Source: Lachnospiraceae bacterium
GTDB taxonomy: Bacteria; Bacillota; Clostridia; Lachnospirales; Lachnospiraceae
Length of the DNA: 54,141 nt
Direction of reading: 5' to 3'
Assembly (NCBI GenBank): GCA_016283275.1
Contig: JAEEMP010000023.1
Span: 1 to 54,141 of the forward strand
Part shown: piece after piece, positions 43,626 to 51,338 of the stretch
How the letters are laid out: every line of letters starts with the position of its first letter
Numbering within the stretch: the stretch's first letter is position 1
The notes under the pieces: generated by a model
What the model saw: only the letters and a program-made list of their open reading frames with translations
Database searches by the model: none
What the model was told of the DNA's origin: nothing
Position numbers and translations under genes: made by a program

Positions 43626-44608
43626 AAAAGAAACTGATACTTCTGGCCACAGCTCTTATCTTTGTGGCCTTTAATGCTTTTTTATATGTTAATATCACAA
43701 GAAAACTCGGCAATAATTACAGCACTTCATCACAGCTTAAGATGGTTGATGTAGGCAGGTATCTGCCGTTTGAGGAAGGATCAGAACTTGCAAGAACCGG
43801 GGCTTCCCTTCACTTCTCCGAAACAGACGATCTTCCCGTACTGGACGGAGCTGCCGCCCTGGTTCCCGTTTATGCCTCGGTCATCGACAACATCTATCCA
43901 AACGGATGCGTGACTTACGAAGGCGGGGCTTTTTCCGATGACAACCTGTACGGAGAGAATTTCGCCAAAGACAGCGTGATGCAATATCAGAATACCATAA
44001 GAGGCTTTGATGCAACGGTGGACGGCAGTGTGGACCTTTTCTTTACGGCATATCCGTCCAAAGAACAGCTTGAGTCCGCAGCCGAAAAAGGCGTGGAACT
44101 TAATATCGTGCCTGTAGGCATGGAAGCATTTGTGTTTTTTGTGAATGCAAAAAACCCTGTAGATGACCTCTCGATCGATGAGATAAAAGGAATCTACAGG
44201 GGTGAGATCAAAAACTGGAACGAAGTCGGGGGGATAAATCGTACGATAAATCCTCTCCTTAGGATAAAAGGTTCCGGAAGCCAAACCATGATGGAGAAAT
44301 TCATGGAAGGAAACATGATCGAAAAAAGAGAGCCTTCATCCCTATTCGGCGCCTCCATCGGCTATTCTTTCAGGTACTATCTTTCCGGCATGGTAGCCAA
44401 CAGCGATGTAAAGATGCTTTGTGTAAACGGTATCTATCCCGATGCCGATAACATCAAAAACGGCTCATATCCGATTTCCGCAAACTTCTATGTGGTATAC
44501 AGAAAAGACAATTCAAACGAAAATGTGATAAAACTTGTGGACTGGCTTCTTTCCGATGAGGGTCAGACTATGATAGAAAAATGCGGCTATGTGGGATTAC
44601 ATATGTAA
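43622..44608 (+). CDS. Membrane-anchored PstS-like substrate-binding protein
   Basis: Start ATG at 43622 with AAAGGAG 8 bases upstream; it lies inside the previous gene's end. 328 residues. A helix at 5-23 with no lipobox Cys anchors it. The rest is a PBP-like fold (PstS superfamily): VDLFFTAYPSKEQLE, VFFVNAKNPVDDLSIDEIKGIY, RIKGSGSQTMMEKF (the anion-binding loop) and LVDWLLSDEGQTMIEKCGYVG. No PstCAB genes follow, so it is more likely a sensor or a scaffold than part of a phosphate importer. Confidence 0.85.
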   Translation: MKKKLILLATALIFVAFNAFLYVNITRKLGNNYSTSSQLKMVDVGRYLPFEEGSELARTGASLHFSETDDLPVLDGAAALVPVYASVIDNIYPNGCVTYEGGAFSDDNLYGENFAKDSVMQYQNTIRGFDATVDGSVDLFFTAYPSKEQLESAAEKGVELNIVPVGMEAFVFFVNAKNPVDDLSIDEIKGIYRGEIKNWNEVGGINRTINPLLRIKGSGSQTMMEKFMEGNMIEKREPSSLFGASIGYSFRYYLSGMVANSDVKMLCVNGIYPDADNIKNGSYPISANFYVVYRKDNSNENVIKLVDWLLSDEGQTMIEKCGYVGLHM

Positions 44609-44636
44609 CATCTTAGAATTTAGGAGGGAAACAGAA

Positions 44637-45176
44637 ATGATCACGATAAAATATTGGCACATGATCTGCTTTATAACCATAGCCTGGATAATATCCAGGA
44701 TCATTGCCTGTATCGTTAATAAAAAATGCACCATAAAGCATGAACTTAAACTTCTCATGGTTTATGTATGCATTGTTGTTATAAGCAGAATGGTTTATTT
44801 TCCGCTTCATCATGTGGACGGCCACATAGGAACTCTTCCTTTTGACAAAAACAGGATTTTTCCTTTATGGACGAATATAAGACCTTTTACATTTGTTTGG
44901 GAAAGATACGACGGATGGCAAGTAAACATTTTCGGGAACATTGCCATGTTCATCCCGGTAGGGATTATTTGGCCCGTCTGCTTTAAAAAATTAAATAATT
45001 TCCCAAAGACCTTACTTGCCGGAGCTGCTTTTCCAATACTCATTGAAATATCGCAGCTGCCGTTTTTCGACCGTTGTTCGGATATAGATGACTTCATCCT
45101 TAATACCACCGGATTTGCGATCGGCGCATTGATATATTTTGCAGTTTTACGTAAGTCAAAAAAACGCGAATATTGA
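44637..45176 (+). CDS. VanZ family membrane protein
   Basis: Start ATG at 44637, 8 bases after GGAGGG. 179 residues, four to five membrane helices. NIFGNIAMFIPVGIIWP and DDFILNTTGFAIGALIYF are the VanZ-family motifs. VanZ gives mild teicoplanin resistance in enterococci; relatives act at the envelope by an unknown route. It is 28 bp after the PstS-like gene and ends the operon. Confidence 0.88.
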   Translation: MITIKYWHMICFITIAWIISRIIACIVNKKCTIKHELKLLMVYVCIVVISRMVYFPLHHVDGHIGTLPFDKNRIFPLWTNIRPFTFVWERYDGWQVNIFGNIAMFIPVGIIWPVCFKKLNNFPKTLLAGAAFPILIEISQLPFFDRCSDIDDFILNTTGFAIGALIYFAVLRKSKKREY

Positions 45177-45232
45177 TCTGCCGCATCGGAACCGGCCGGA
45201 TATGGGACATCTGTCTGCCCCGATCCCGCCTC

Positions 45233-45751
45233 TTAATTATCGACGGTAAGCAAATAGACCACAGATTCGAAAGTTCTGCTGCCATCATTCTTGGAATATG
45301 AGGAATCGTGATCATATACCATACCGAGCTTCTGCATAACGCGCGCACTGCCTGCATTTTCCTTTGCGCACTCTGCCTCAAAAGTATGTGCTCCGTATTC
45401 TTTGACCGCATGATCCATCAGTGCCTTCATACCCTCTACGGTATATCCCTTGCCCCAATCGTCGTATCTGTTCACGTATGACAGTGTCCAAACATCTCTT
45501 TCGACTTCATGATTCAGCGCATAGATTCCCACGGCATGATCATCCGCTTTTTCTTTTACGAGCATTAAAATATTAGTCTTTGAGTTCGGATCCTTTTTCG
45601 GGAGCCATGCAAGAGGTTCCTCGGGGCTCTTACATGCATTACCCAGTAAATACTCATATACTCTCTCATCCATGTCCCATGCTGCCATTGCAAGATAATC
45701 TTCCGGCATCAATCGTCTCATTATCAGTCTTTCTGTTTCAACCGTTTCCAT
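45233..45751 (-). CDS. GNAT acetyltransferase (RimJ/RimL-like)
   Basis: 172 residues. ETERLIMRRLMPEDYLAMAAW opens the domain; DDWGKGYTVEGMKALMDHA is the acetyl-CoA loop and AECAKENAGSARVMQKLGM the late motif. The substrate is unknown. Its ribosome site GGGAG lies inside the preceding relic's last codons, so the relic is fused directly to this gene's leader. It converges with the VanZ gene with no clear terminator between. Confidence 0.88.
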   Translation of the reverse strand: METVETERLIMRRLMPEDYLAMAAWDMDERVYEYLLGNACKSPEEPLAWLPKKDPNSKTNILMLVKEKADDHAVGIYALNHEVERDVWTLSYVNRYDDWGKGYTVEGMKALMDHAVKEYGAHTFEAECAKENAGSARVMQKLGMVYDHDSSYSKNDGSRTFESVVYLLTVDN

Positions 45752-45755
45752 AGTT

Positions 45756-45893
45756 TTATACTCCCTGTTTCAGAAAATCCCCGATCTTATTTTCATCTTT
45801 TATCCCAATTTCTGACATATTCCACGATGGGTTCAATGTATTTTTGTCTGAAATATCATATCCGCCATGACAATAGAAGGTCTTCACGTGTTT
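45756..45893 (-). pseudogene. Gene-tail relic, flavodoxin-like C-terminus
   Basis: Directly after the methyltransferase stop (TAG) the same frame stays open for 45 codons to a TAA at 45756, reading KHVKTFYCHGGYDISDKNTL at its start and ending KIGDFLKQGV. FYCHGGYD resembles the last strand of flavodoxin-type proteins, but I am not certain. There is no ribosome site or start; it looks like the C-terminal remains of a lost gene. Confidence 0.5.
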
Positions 45894-46691
45894 CTAAGCC
45901 TTCGCAATAAACATTCCGTACTCCTTCGGTAAATCTACCACACCGTTTACCGAATGCTCCGCTATTATTTCTTTCAATCTTTCAAGAGGAACATCATTTA
46001 ATGCTTTTAATGATGCTAAACTTCTTAAATAATCTACAAGGTCATCGATATCGGTTACATGCAGAGAGTCCTTGTAGAATCTTGCTTCTATATCCGAAAA
46101 TGCAGTTCTTAATATCTGTTCTCCGTTCTGCATTGTAAAGTTGTGGTTGGGATTGAATTTCTCGCCGTTTAATCTGAACCATTCCGCAAGCTGCTCTACA
46201 AAGTTATTCTCACCGAGTGTTGCACAATAGAACACTCCATCATCCCTTAGCACTCTTCTGACTTCTTTTATCCCTTTTTCGATATCCGGAACATGATAGA
46301 GCATGGAATTGGCAATAACCATATCAAAGGAATTGTCCCCAAACGGCAGATCCTGAATATCTGCCACCCGATACTCTGTATTATCTTTATCACCTATGTT
46401 CTCATGGGCCGTATTAAGCATGCCCTCAGAGAAATCTGTCAGAACCAGCTTGCCAAACATATCCAGCACATCATCGCGTCCCATCCATATGCTTCCGGTA
46501 CCGCATCCAAGTTCCAGTACTTTCATTCCTTTAACGATCTCATAATTTGAAACTATCCAATTTCCATACCCCTGCATGTTGGTTGAATATTTATCATGAA
46601 AAGATATCCTTGTATCCAGACCTTTTGATGTTTGGTATTGTTCTTTTACCTCTTCGGAATTATTAGAACTCCCAATCTTAATGTTTCCCAT
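45894..46691 (-). CDS. Class I SAM-dependent methyltransferase
   Basis: 265 residues. KGMKVLELGCGTGSIWMGR is the SAM-binding motif I (about 53-70), VLTDFSEGM motif II and FDMVIANSMLYHVPD motif III. It belongs to the small-molecule Methyltransf_11 group; the substrate is unknown. AAAGGAAA precedes the ATG. Its stop codon is followed in frame by the relic at 45756-45893. Confidence 0.92.
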   Translation of the reverse strand: MGNIKIGSSNNSEEVKEQYQTSKGLDTRISFHDKYSTNMQGYGNWIVSNYEIVKGMKVLELGCGTGSIWMGRDDVLDMFGKLVLTDFSEGMLNTAHENIGDKDNTEYRVADIQDLPFGDNSFDMVIANSMLYHVPDIEKGIKEVRRVLRDDGVFYCATLGENNFVEQLAEWFRLNGEKFNPNHNFTMQNGEQILRTAFSDIEARFYKDSLHVTDIDDLVDYLRSLASLKALNDVPLERLKEIIAEHSVNGVVDLPKEYGMFIAKA

Positions 46692-46710
46692 CTCAATTTC
46701 CTTTCATCTG

Positions 46711-46773
46711 TTACTTCCACTGAATAAGCGCGGTTTTGTCCTCGCTGTTATATCCGGCCTGTCTGTAACTACA
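46711..46773 (-). pseudogene. Gene-tail relic, GNAT C-terminus
   Basis: Directly after the TGA of the GNAT gene at 46774 the same frame reads 20 codons (CSYRQAGYNSEDKTALIQWK) to a TAA at 46711. 'YRQAGYNSEDKTALIQW' is the typical last helix and strand of GNAT acetyltransferases (FYxxxGF.....ALxxW). The complete GNAT upstream already has its own such end, so this is the tail of a second, lost GNAT. Confidence 0.65.
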
Positions 46774-47214
46774 TCATATATGCTGTAATCTATAGACGCT
46801 GCAATCATCTTCTTCACCTTGATATTCAAATCCAAAGGACGTTGCAATATGCTTAGTTATCTTTTGTTCGGGATCACACTCTATGACCACGGCCTTTCCT
46901 TCACGTTTTGCCCGCTCTATCATCATTCTAGTCAGTTCTTTTGCATAACCTTTGCCCCATTCGGATCGTTTTAAAAGCCATCCGATCTCCATGCTCTGAT
47001 CGTCATAATCATGATAAATGACATAGCCGATATATTTTCCGTCATCATTCTCTGCGGCATATACAAAAGGATCATCACATATTCCATAATCAAAAAGAAA
47101 TTTCTTTACCTGCTCTGCAGAGTATGGCGGTTCAATATATATCATCACCTCGGGATCGGATAATGTATCATATAAATCCTGATAATCCGATTCAGCAAAT
47201 TTTCTTATTCTCAT
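46774..47214 (-). CDS. GNAT acetyltransferase
   Basis: 146 residues. MRIRKFAESDYQDLYDTLSD opens; RSEWGKGYAKELTRMMIERA is the acetyl-CoA loop, and KHIATSFGFEYQGEE the end. Substrate unknown. GGGGAGG precedes the ATG; it follows the MBL gene by 16 bp. An extra GNAT-like tail lies after its stop codon. Confidence 0.88.
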   Translation of the reverse strand: MRIRKFAESDYQDLYDTLSDPEVMIYIEPPYSAEQVKKFLFDYGICDDPFVYAAENDDGKYIGYVIYHDYDDQSMEIGWLLKRSEWGKGYAKELTRMMIERAKREGKAVVIECDPEQKITKHIATSFGFEYQGEEDDCSVYRLQHI

Positions 47215-47230
47215 TTTCAGTTTCCTCCCC

Positions 47231-47917
47231 TTAATCTTCGCAAAGAAATCCTGCGTACGGAAATTTATAAAGCATCACATCATTCCCAAACATATCGACT
47301 TTCTTTCCCTCTGCCGATCCTCTTCGTATCTGCTCTGCCCCCTCGATAAGTTTCGGGATAAGTTCCGGCTTTACCGGAACAGTGCCGTGCATCGCATAAA
47401 TCTCATCGTACTGTCCGTCATATCCGGAAAGGCGCTTAAGGCTGTCGATATATGTATCCAGATTCCTGTATTTACCGAACATGAAAATATTACCGTCCTG
47501 CACGGAATCTCCGGCGATCAACACTCCGTATCTCTCATCCAGAACAGCTATACTTCCCGGCGTGTGTCCCGGGTTATCTATGATCCGAAGCGGTCTGTCT
47601 CCGAGATCGATCACGTCTCCGTCCTTTACCGGTATGATCGTTCCCTTTCCTCCGTTGTTCCTGTAATTATCCTCCTCTTTAGGACTCATGTATAACTCTT
47701 CAAAAGCCCCGTTTCCGGAGATATGATCGCGATCCGCATGCGTATTGATCAGAATGATCGGAAGATCTGTCAGTTCTTCAGCCATCCTCCGCGCATCCGG
47801 AGCATTCATGCCGGTATCAATGAGTGCAGCTCTATCCTTCCCTGTTAACAGGAAAAACCTCACTCCGTTATCTTCAAATCTCCAGGTATCTTCGTTTATC
47901 CTTATTGTTTCCGCCAT
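47231..47917 (-). CDS. MBL-fold metallo-hydrolase
   Basis: The second of two adjacent ATGs (47917) has the better distance to GGAGG. 228 residues. LINTHADRDHISGN is the metal motif; IDNPGHTPGSIAVLD and LIAGDSVQDGNIFM carry the later His and Asp ligands; the end has YAMHGTVPV. It resembles glyoxalase-II-like hydrolases; substrate unknown. Confidence 0.88.
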   Translation of the reverse strand: MAETIRINEDTWRFEDNGVRFFLLTGKDRAALIDTGMNAPDARRMAEELTDLPIILINTHADRDHISGNGAFEELYMSPKEEDNYRNNGGKGTIIPVKDGDVIDLGDRPLRIIDNPGHTPGSIAVLDERYGVLIAGDSVQDGNIFMFGKYRNLDTYIDSLKRLSGYDGQYDEIYAMHGTVPVKPELIPKLIEGAEQIRRGSAEGKKVDMFGNDVMLYKFPYAGFLCED

Positions 47918-47928
47918 CATAACCTCCT

Positions 47929-48507
47929 TTATCTTCTGCGCCCATCTCTGTGAAAAAAGAACCCAAGGTTGATCCTGACCTCTCTGCGTCCGATATCATT
48001 GTTTGTATAGCAGCAAGTATCAAAACCGATCAGTTCAAATCCTTGATGAAGATAGAATCCAATTGCATTTGTATTGCAGGATTGTGTCTCCAAAGTAATG
48101 ACACGCCTTTTCTGGCAGCGGGCAACTTCCTTCGCTTTATCCATCAACATCTTTCCGATGCCTTTCCCTCGAAGTTCATCACTCACCCACAATTCCGTGA
48201 CCATGAGCCTGTTTGACCATTCCTCGGGACATACTTCAATGCAAGCCATCATTTCACCGGCCTCACTCACAACACCGTATGCTTCTGCACCTTCCCAGCG
48301 ATCCTGATACAGTGAATCGGGAAAATCATATTCCTCCGGCGTATGAACGATCTCATTTTCTGCCGGTTTTCTGACAATGGAGACTGTGCAGCCTTCGCTG
48401 TTCAATGGCTTTATTTCAAAATCATAATAACTGTCACTCCTGGTGGTCATGGGGATAACAGTACCTTTCCACTGTTCTTTTGGTAATGCGACTATCTCAT
48501 ACTGCAT
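47929..48507 (-). CDS. GNAT acetyltransferase
   Basis: Start ATG at 48507, behind GGAGG. 192 residues. MVTELWVSDELRGKGIGKMLMDKAKEVA is the acetyl-CoA motif (in part), RVITLETQSCNTNAIGFYLHQGFELIG the late part. The N-terminal ~100 residues have another small domain with DFEIKPLNSEGC. Substrate unknown. It precedes the MBL gene by 11 bp. Confidence 0.88.
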   Translation of the reverse strand: MQYEIVALPKEQWKGTVIPMTTRSDSYYDFEIKPLNSEGCTVSIVRKPAENEIVHTPEEYDFPDSLYQDRWEGAEAYGVVSEAGEMMACIEVCPEEWSNRLMVTELWVSDELRGKGIGKMLMDKAKEVARCQKRRVITLETQSCNTNAIGFYLHQGFELIGFDTCCYTNNDIGRREVRINLGFFFHRDGRRR

Positions 48508-48547
48508 ATTTTGCTTTCCTCCACATACTGCCCGGTTTGTTTTATCG

Positions 48548-48916
48548 CTATTTCTGTGTTTCGTCCGGATATTCCCAGAAACCGCCTGTATGGAAATTTT
48601 CATTTCCCAAAGGTTTTGCAGTCAGTTTAAAGATCACGCATCCATCCGGGCACACTACCGTTTTGGAGTATTCCCCATCGCCGCCCACTTTGCAAAGATC
48701 ACCACCGCTTCTTACAGCTTCCATCAACGGATACAACATCATCATTGTCTTTGAACAGATCCCGTAACCGTCCTCATTAACCGGACATCCATAGGTGCAC
48801 TTATAAACATCACCGATCTCTTCACCGTTACGGCAATACCTTTCTGTATGATCTCCATGCAAAAAGCCTGTTACTTCTACCGTAAATTCATATTCTTCGT
48901 CATACCACTTTTTCAT
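48548..48916 (-). CDS. TIGR04076-family protein
   Basis: 122 residues with eight cysteines. The layout matches TIGR04076: CTYGCPVNEDGYGICSKTMM, then LYPLMEAVRSGGDL, then TVVCPDGCVIFKL. The function of the family is unknown; the Cys pairs suggest metal or disulphide binding. GGAGG precedes the ATG. It lies 40 bp upstream of the GNAT gene. Confidence 0.75.
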   Translation of the reverse strand: MKKWYDEEYEFTVEVTGFLHGDHTERYCRNGEEIGDVYKCTYGCPVNEDGYGICSKTMMMLYPLMEAVRSGGDLCKVGGDGEYSKTVVCPDGCVIFKLTAKPLGNENFHTGGFWEYPDETQK

Positions 48917-48942
48917 ATTTCCTCCACAAATCCCGCTTCATT

Positions 48943-49410
48943 TCAAAACTTCTTTTTCATTCTTTCGAGTAACTCAGCCATCACACGACGTGTAGGAGGA
49001 GATATCTCAAAGATGTCAATTTCATCCGGAGAAAAGAATTTCAATTCTTCCATTTCACCGTCAACTGCTTTCGGTTCACCATGCCATTTTTTACAGATAT
49101 ATACAATTTCAAAATTTGAGACTTCATCTCCGTTGGGGTAAATATAATGAGCTTCGGGTCCGGAATTGACAAAAAAGAACTCGATCTTATCCGCTGTTAA
49201 CCCCATCTCTTCATACAATTCTCTCTTTGCACAATCCTCAACATATTCATCAATCTCAACAGAACCGCCGGAATAGCCCCATTTGTGATTGTCTTTACGC
49301 TTTCCCAAAAGAATACGTCCGTGTTCATCGATACAAATTATGCTTGCTGCGCATTGAATGATCGTTCTATGCCCGACAATTTTTCGCAGTTCTGCCATAT
49401 ATCCTGTCAT
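48943..49410 (-). CDS. NUDIX hydrolase
   Basis: Start ATG at 49410 with GGGAGAAGG upstream; a longer frame to 49506 overlaps the GNAT gene and has no ribosome site. 155 residues. The Nudix box is GGSVEIDEYVEDCAKRELYE followed by EMGL, with all catalytic residues intact. It would split a nucleoside diphosphate-linked compound; substrate unknown. Confidence 0.92.
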   Translation of the reverse strand: MTGYMAELRKIVGHRTIIQCAASIICIDEHGRILLGKRKDNHKWGYSGGSVEIDEYVEDCAKRELYEEMGLTADKIEFFFVNSGPEAHYIYPNGDEVSNFEIVYICKKWHGEPKAVDGEMEELKFFSPDEIDIFEISPPTRRVMAELLERMKKKF

Positions 49411-49466
49411 ATATTCCTTCTCCCTTTCATTGCTTTTTCTTTGTGGGACACAGATTTTCTCTATGC

Positions 49467-49988
49467 TTACTGCAGTTTTTTCTGCATCCATAACAGATCG
49501 TACCATCTGTCAAATTTCTTACCTATAGTCTTCATGTGAGCCACTTTTGTATATCCCGATCTTATATGAAACTTATAACTGTCATGTGTGAGATATTCAT
49601 CCTCTTCTTCAATATAGGCGGCTCCTGCAAGCAGATTGACTATGCCCTGTTCTCTAAGCCTTTTTTCCAATTCCTTGTACAAAAGTGATCCGATACCCTG
49701 TCTGCGATAATCCTTATCTACATAGATCGATGTTGTTGCTGTCCAGTTATAAGCTTCTCTCGAACTATATGCTCCCGCATACGCATAACCGACGATCCTG
49801 TCATTTAGCAAGCACACCACATACGGATATTTTTCTTTTGTTGTTTTGATCCTGTTTTCAAATTCTGCAACCGTCGGAGCTTCATATTCAAAAGAAACAG
49901 CGGTATTCAGAACATAATATGAATAAATCTCCAACAGTTTTTTGGCATCTTCCGGATCGGCATCCCTTATAAACAATTCTCTTCCCAT
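49467..49988 (-). CDS. GNAT acetyltransferase (phosphinothricin-type)
   Basis: 173 residues. LFIRDADPEDAKKLLEIYSYYV then NTAVSFEYEAPT, TSIYVDKDYRRQGIGSLLYK and HIRSGYTKVAHMKTIGKKF match the PAT/YwnH group that acetylates phosphinothricin-like and amino-acid compounds. A methionine-sulphone or phosphinothricin-like substrate is possible. Weak ribosome site GAGGAAA far from the ATG. Confidence 0.88.
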   Translation of the reverse strand: MGRELFIRDADPEDAKKLLEIYSYYVLNTAVSFEYEAPTVAEFENRIKTTKEKYPYVVCLLNDRIVGYAYAGAYSSREAYNWTATTSIYVDKDYRRQGIGSLLYKELEKRLREQGIVNLLAGAAYIEEEDEYLTHDSYKFHIRSGYTKVAHMKTIGKKFDRWYDLLWMQKKLQ

Positions 49989-50013
49989 ATTATTTACGAT
50001 GTTTCCTCACTTT

Positions 50014-50415
50014 CTAAACGATATCGCTGCAATCTCTCTGCCTCTCACAGAAAAACTCTATCTGTTCCCCCAAAGGTCCAAAGCAAAATGCCATTCTTAT
50101 AGGATATTCCGGAGAAGACTTTATCACCTTATCAATAGGTTCTACAAACAATTCGTATCCGGCGTCTTTCACCTTTTCAGCTATTGAATCCACATCATCG
50201 GTCAACAGTGCAAAATGGCGGATCGAGCCTAAACGATGCTCTCCGTCAGCATTAGTGAATATCTCAATATATCCGTTACCGGTATCGATCATAAATCCGT
50301 CCGCCCATTCACGAACGATCTTCATGCCCAATACAGAAATGTAAAATTCTTTTACTTTATTGATTTCCTCTTCAGTATTGCATTTCATGGAAACGTGATG
50401 AATCCCTTTGATCAT
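50014..50415 (-). CDS. VOC family protein (glyoxalase-like)
   Basis: 133 residues with two paired beta-alpha-beta-beta-beta modules. IKGIHHVSMKC opens, with the metal His in HHVSM; IRHFALLTDD and EQIEFFCERQ give the later ligands. Members include lactoylglutathione lyases and antibiotic-binding proteins. The ATG overlaps the end of the kinase gene by 4 bp behind GGAGGAG, so the two are coupled. Confidence 0.88.
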   Translation of the reverse strand: MIKGIHHVSMKCNTEEEINKVKEFYISVLGMKIVREWADGFMIDTGNGYIEIFTNADGEHRLGSIRHFALLTDDVDSIAEKVKDAGYELFVEPIDKVIKSSPEYPIRMAFCFGPLGEQIEFFCERQRDCSDIV

Positions 50416-50924
50416 GACTCCTCCGTCCTGTCGCAGACTCTTAAATAGATCTCGTTTATGATCTCATCCTTATTCTTTTCTTCAGTGATGGCGGTTTCTT
50501 TTATCAGGTCCAAATAATCCTTTTCTTTCCACCACTCGCGCATCTCATCCGCGCCGAACTCAGCTACTTTGGATCTCGTCTGATGCCGCTTAACGGTTTC
50601 TTCAAAAGGAATGTCAAAATAGTACGCATATATGTCAGAGCCATACAATTCGATTGCCCTTTCAAACAGTTCCCGGTACCAATCCGCAACAAATATCCCT
50701 TCCAATATGACCACTTCGCAGTTTTCGCTTCCGTACTCAAGCATCTGCTTTATAAGAGGCAGTGCCGGCGGATCTGTTCCGTCCCTTACTTTAAGCACTT
50801 CTCTTCTGATCATATCCTGTGAAATGACCATAGTACCACGTCCGAAAAGCTCCTGCAGTCCCTTTGCTACCGTTGTCTTTCCGCTCCCGGAGTTTCCCCG
50901 GAGCATGATCAATCTTTTTCTCAT
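50412..50924 (-). CDS. Small P-loop kinase
   Basis: 170 residues. LIMLRGNSGSGKTTVAKGL is the Walker A loop at residues 10-18; VISQDMIRREVL follows as the acceptor region; DIPFEETVKRHQTR is the lid with basic residues. It looks like the zeta-toxin or chloramphenicol-phosphotransferase-like group of small kinases; substrate unknown. No antitoxin gene is seen next to it, which argues against a toxin role. Confidence 0.85.
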   Translation of the reverse strand: MRKRLIMLRGNSGSGKTTVAKGLQELFGRGTMVISQDMIRREVLKVRDGTDPPALPLIKQMLEYGSENCEVVILEGIFVADWYRELFERAIELYGSDIYAYYFDIPFEETVKRHQTRSKVAEFGADEMREWWKEKDYLDLIKETAITEEKNKDEIINEIYLRVCDRTEES

Positions 50925-50957
50925 TTTTTATCTCCACACGGAACCTTCCGCCCACTT

Positions 50958-51014
50958 CTACAGTACTTCGAAAAGCTCATCAAAGGATGACGCGCAATGA
51001 TCGATGCCATCCGG
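50958..51014 (-). pseudogene. Gene-tail relic, possible HAD C-terminus
   Basis: Directly after the DUF4298 stop the same frame reads 18 codons, PDGIDHCASSFDELFEVL, to a TAG at 50958. Such 'xDHxxxSFDELxxxL' ends are common in HAD phosphatases. No start or ribosome site. It looks like the tail of a lost gene. Confidence 0.5.
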
Positions 51015-51305
51015 TCAACTGTCAAATCCGTCCAGCTTCTTCAGTATCTCCCTGTTTCTTTCAAGCATATTGTATATGCCGTCCTCTGAAAGCACACCCC
51101 TCTTCAGATCTTCAGGGAACTTACCTTCTTCATCCATAGCAAAATCATCCTTCCACTGCCGGCTTGTATAATAAGCTTCCAGTTCCCGAATCTTTGCCTG
51201 ATATTCCTTATAATCCGCAATCCTCTGCTCAAGGTCATCCATCTTCTGCAAAGCTGTATCAAGAATTGCTTCCATCTGATTTATCCTTAATATTTTCTTT
51301 TTCAT
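51015..51305 (-). CDS. DUF4298 protein
   Basis: 96 residues, mostly coiled coil: INQMEAILDTALQKMDDLEQRIADYKEY, then LEAYYTSRQWKDDFAMDEEGKFPEDLKRGVLSEDGIYN (in part) and a closing helix. This matches DUF4298, a small cytosolic family of unknown function. CGGGAG precedes the ATG. It is followed in frame by the relic at 50958-51014. Confidence 0.85.
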   Translation of the reverse strand: MKKKILRINQMEAILDTALQKMDDLEQRIADYKEYQAKIRELEAYYTSRQWKDDFAMDEEGKFPEDLKRGVLSEDGIYNMLERNREILKKLDGFDS

Positions 51306-51338
51306 TTTACTCCCGGTCCGATCATAAAAATCGGAATT

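Noticed and set aside
45756-46773. Programmed stop-codon readthrough joining the tails to the upstream proteins
   Set aside because: The upstream proteins are already full length for their families, and the tails resemble ends of separate proteins; gene loss explains them better, though readthrough is not excluded.
50412-50924. Zeta-type toxin of a toxin-antitoxin pair
   Set aside because: The P-loop fits but the adjacent genes are VOC and DUF4298, not an antitoxin.
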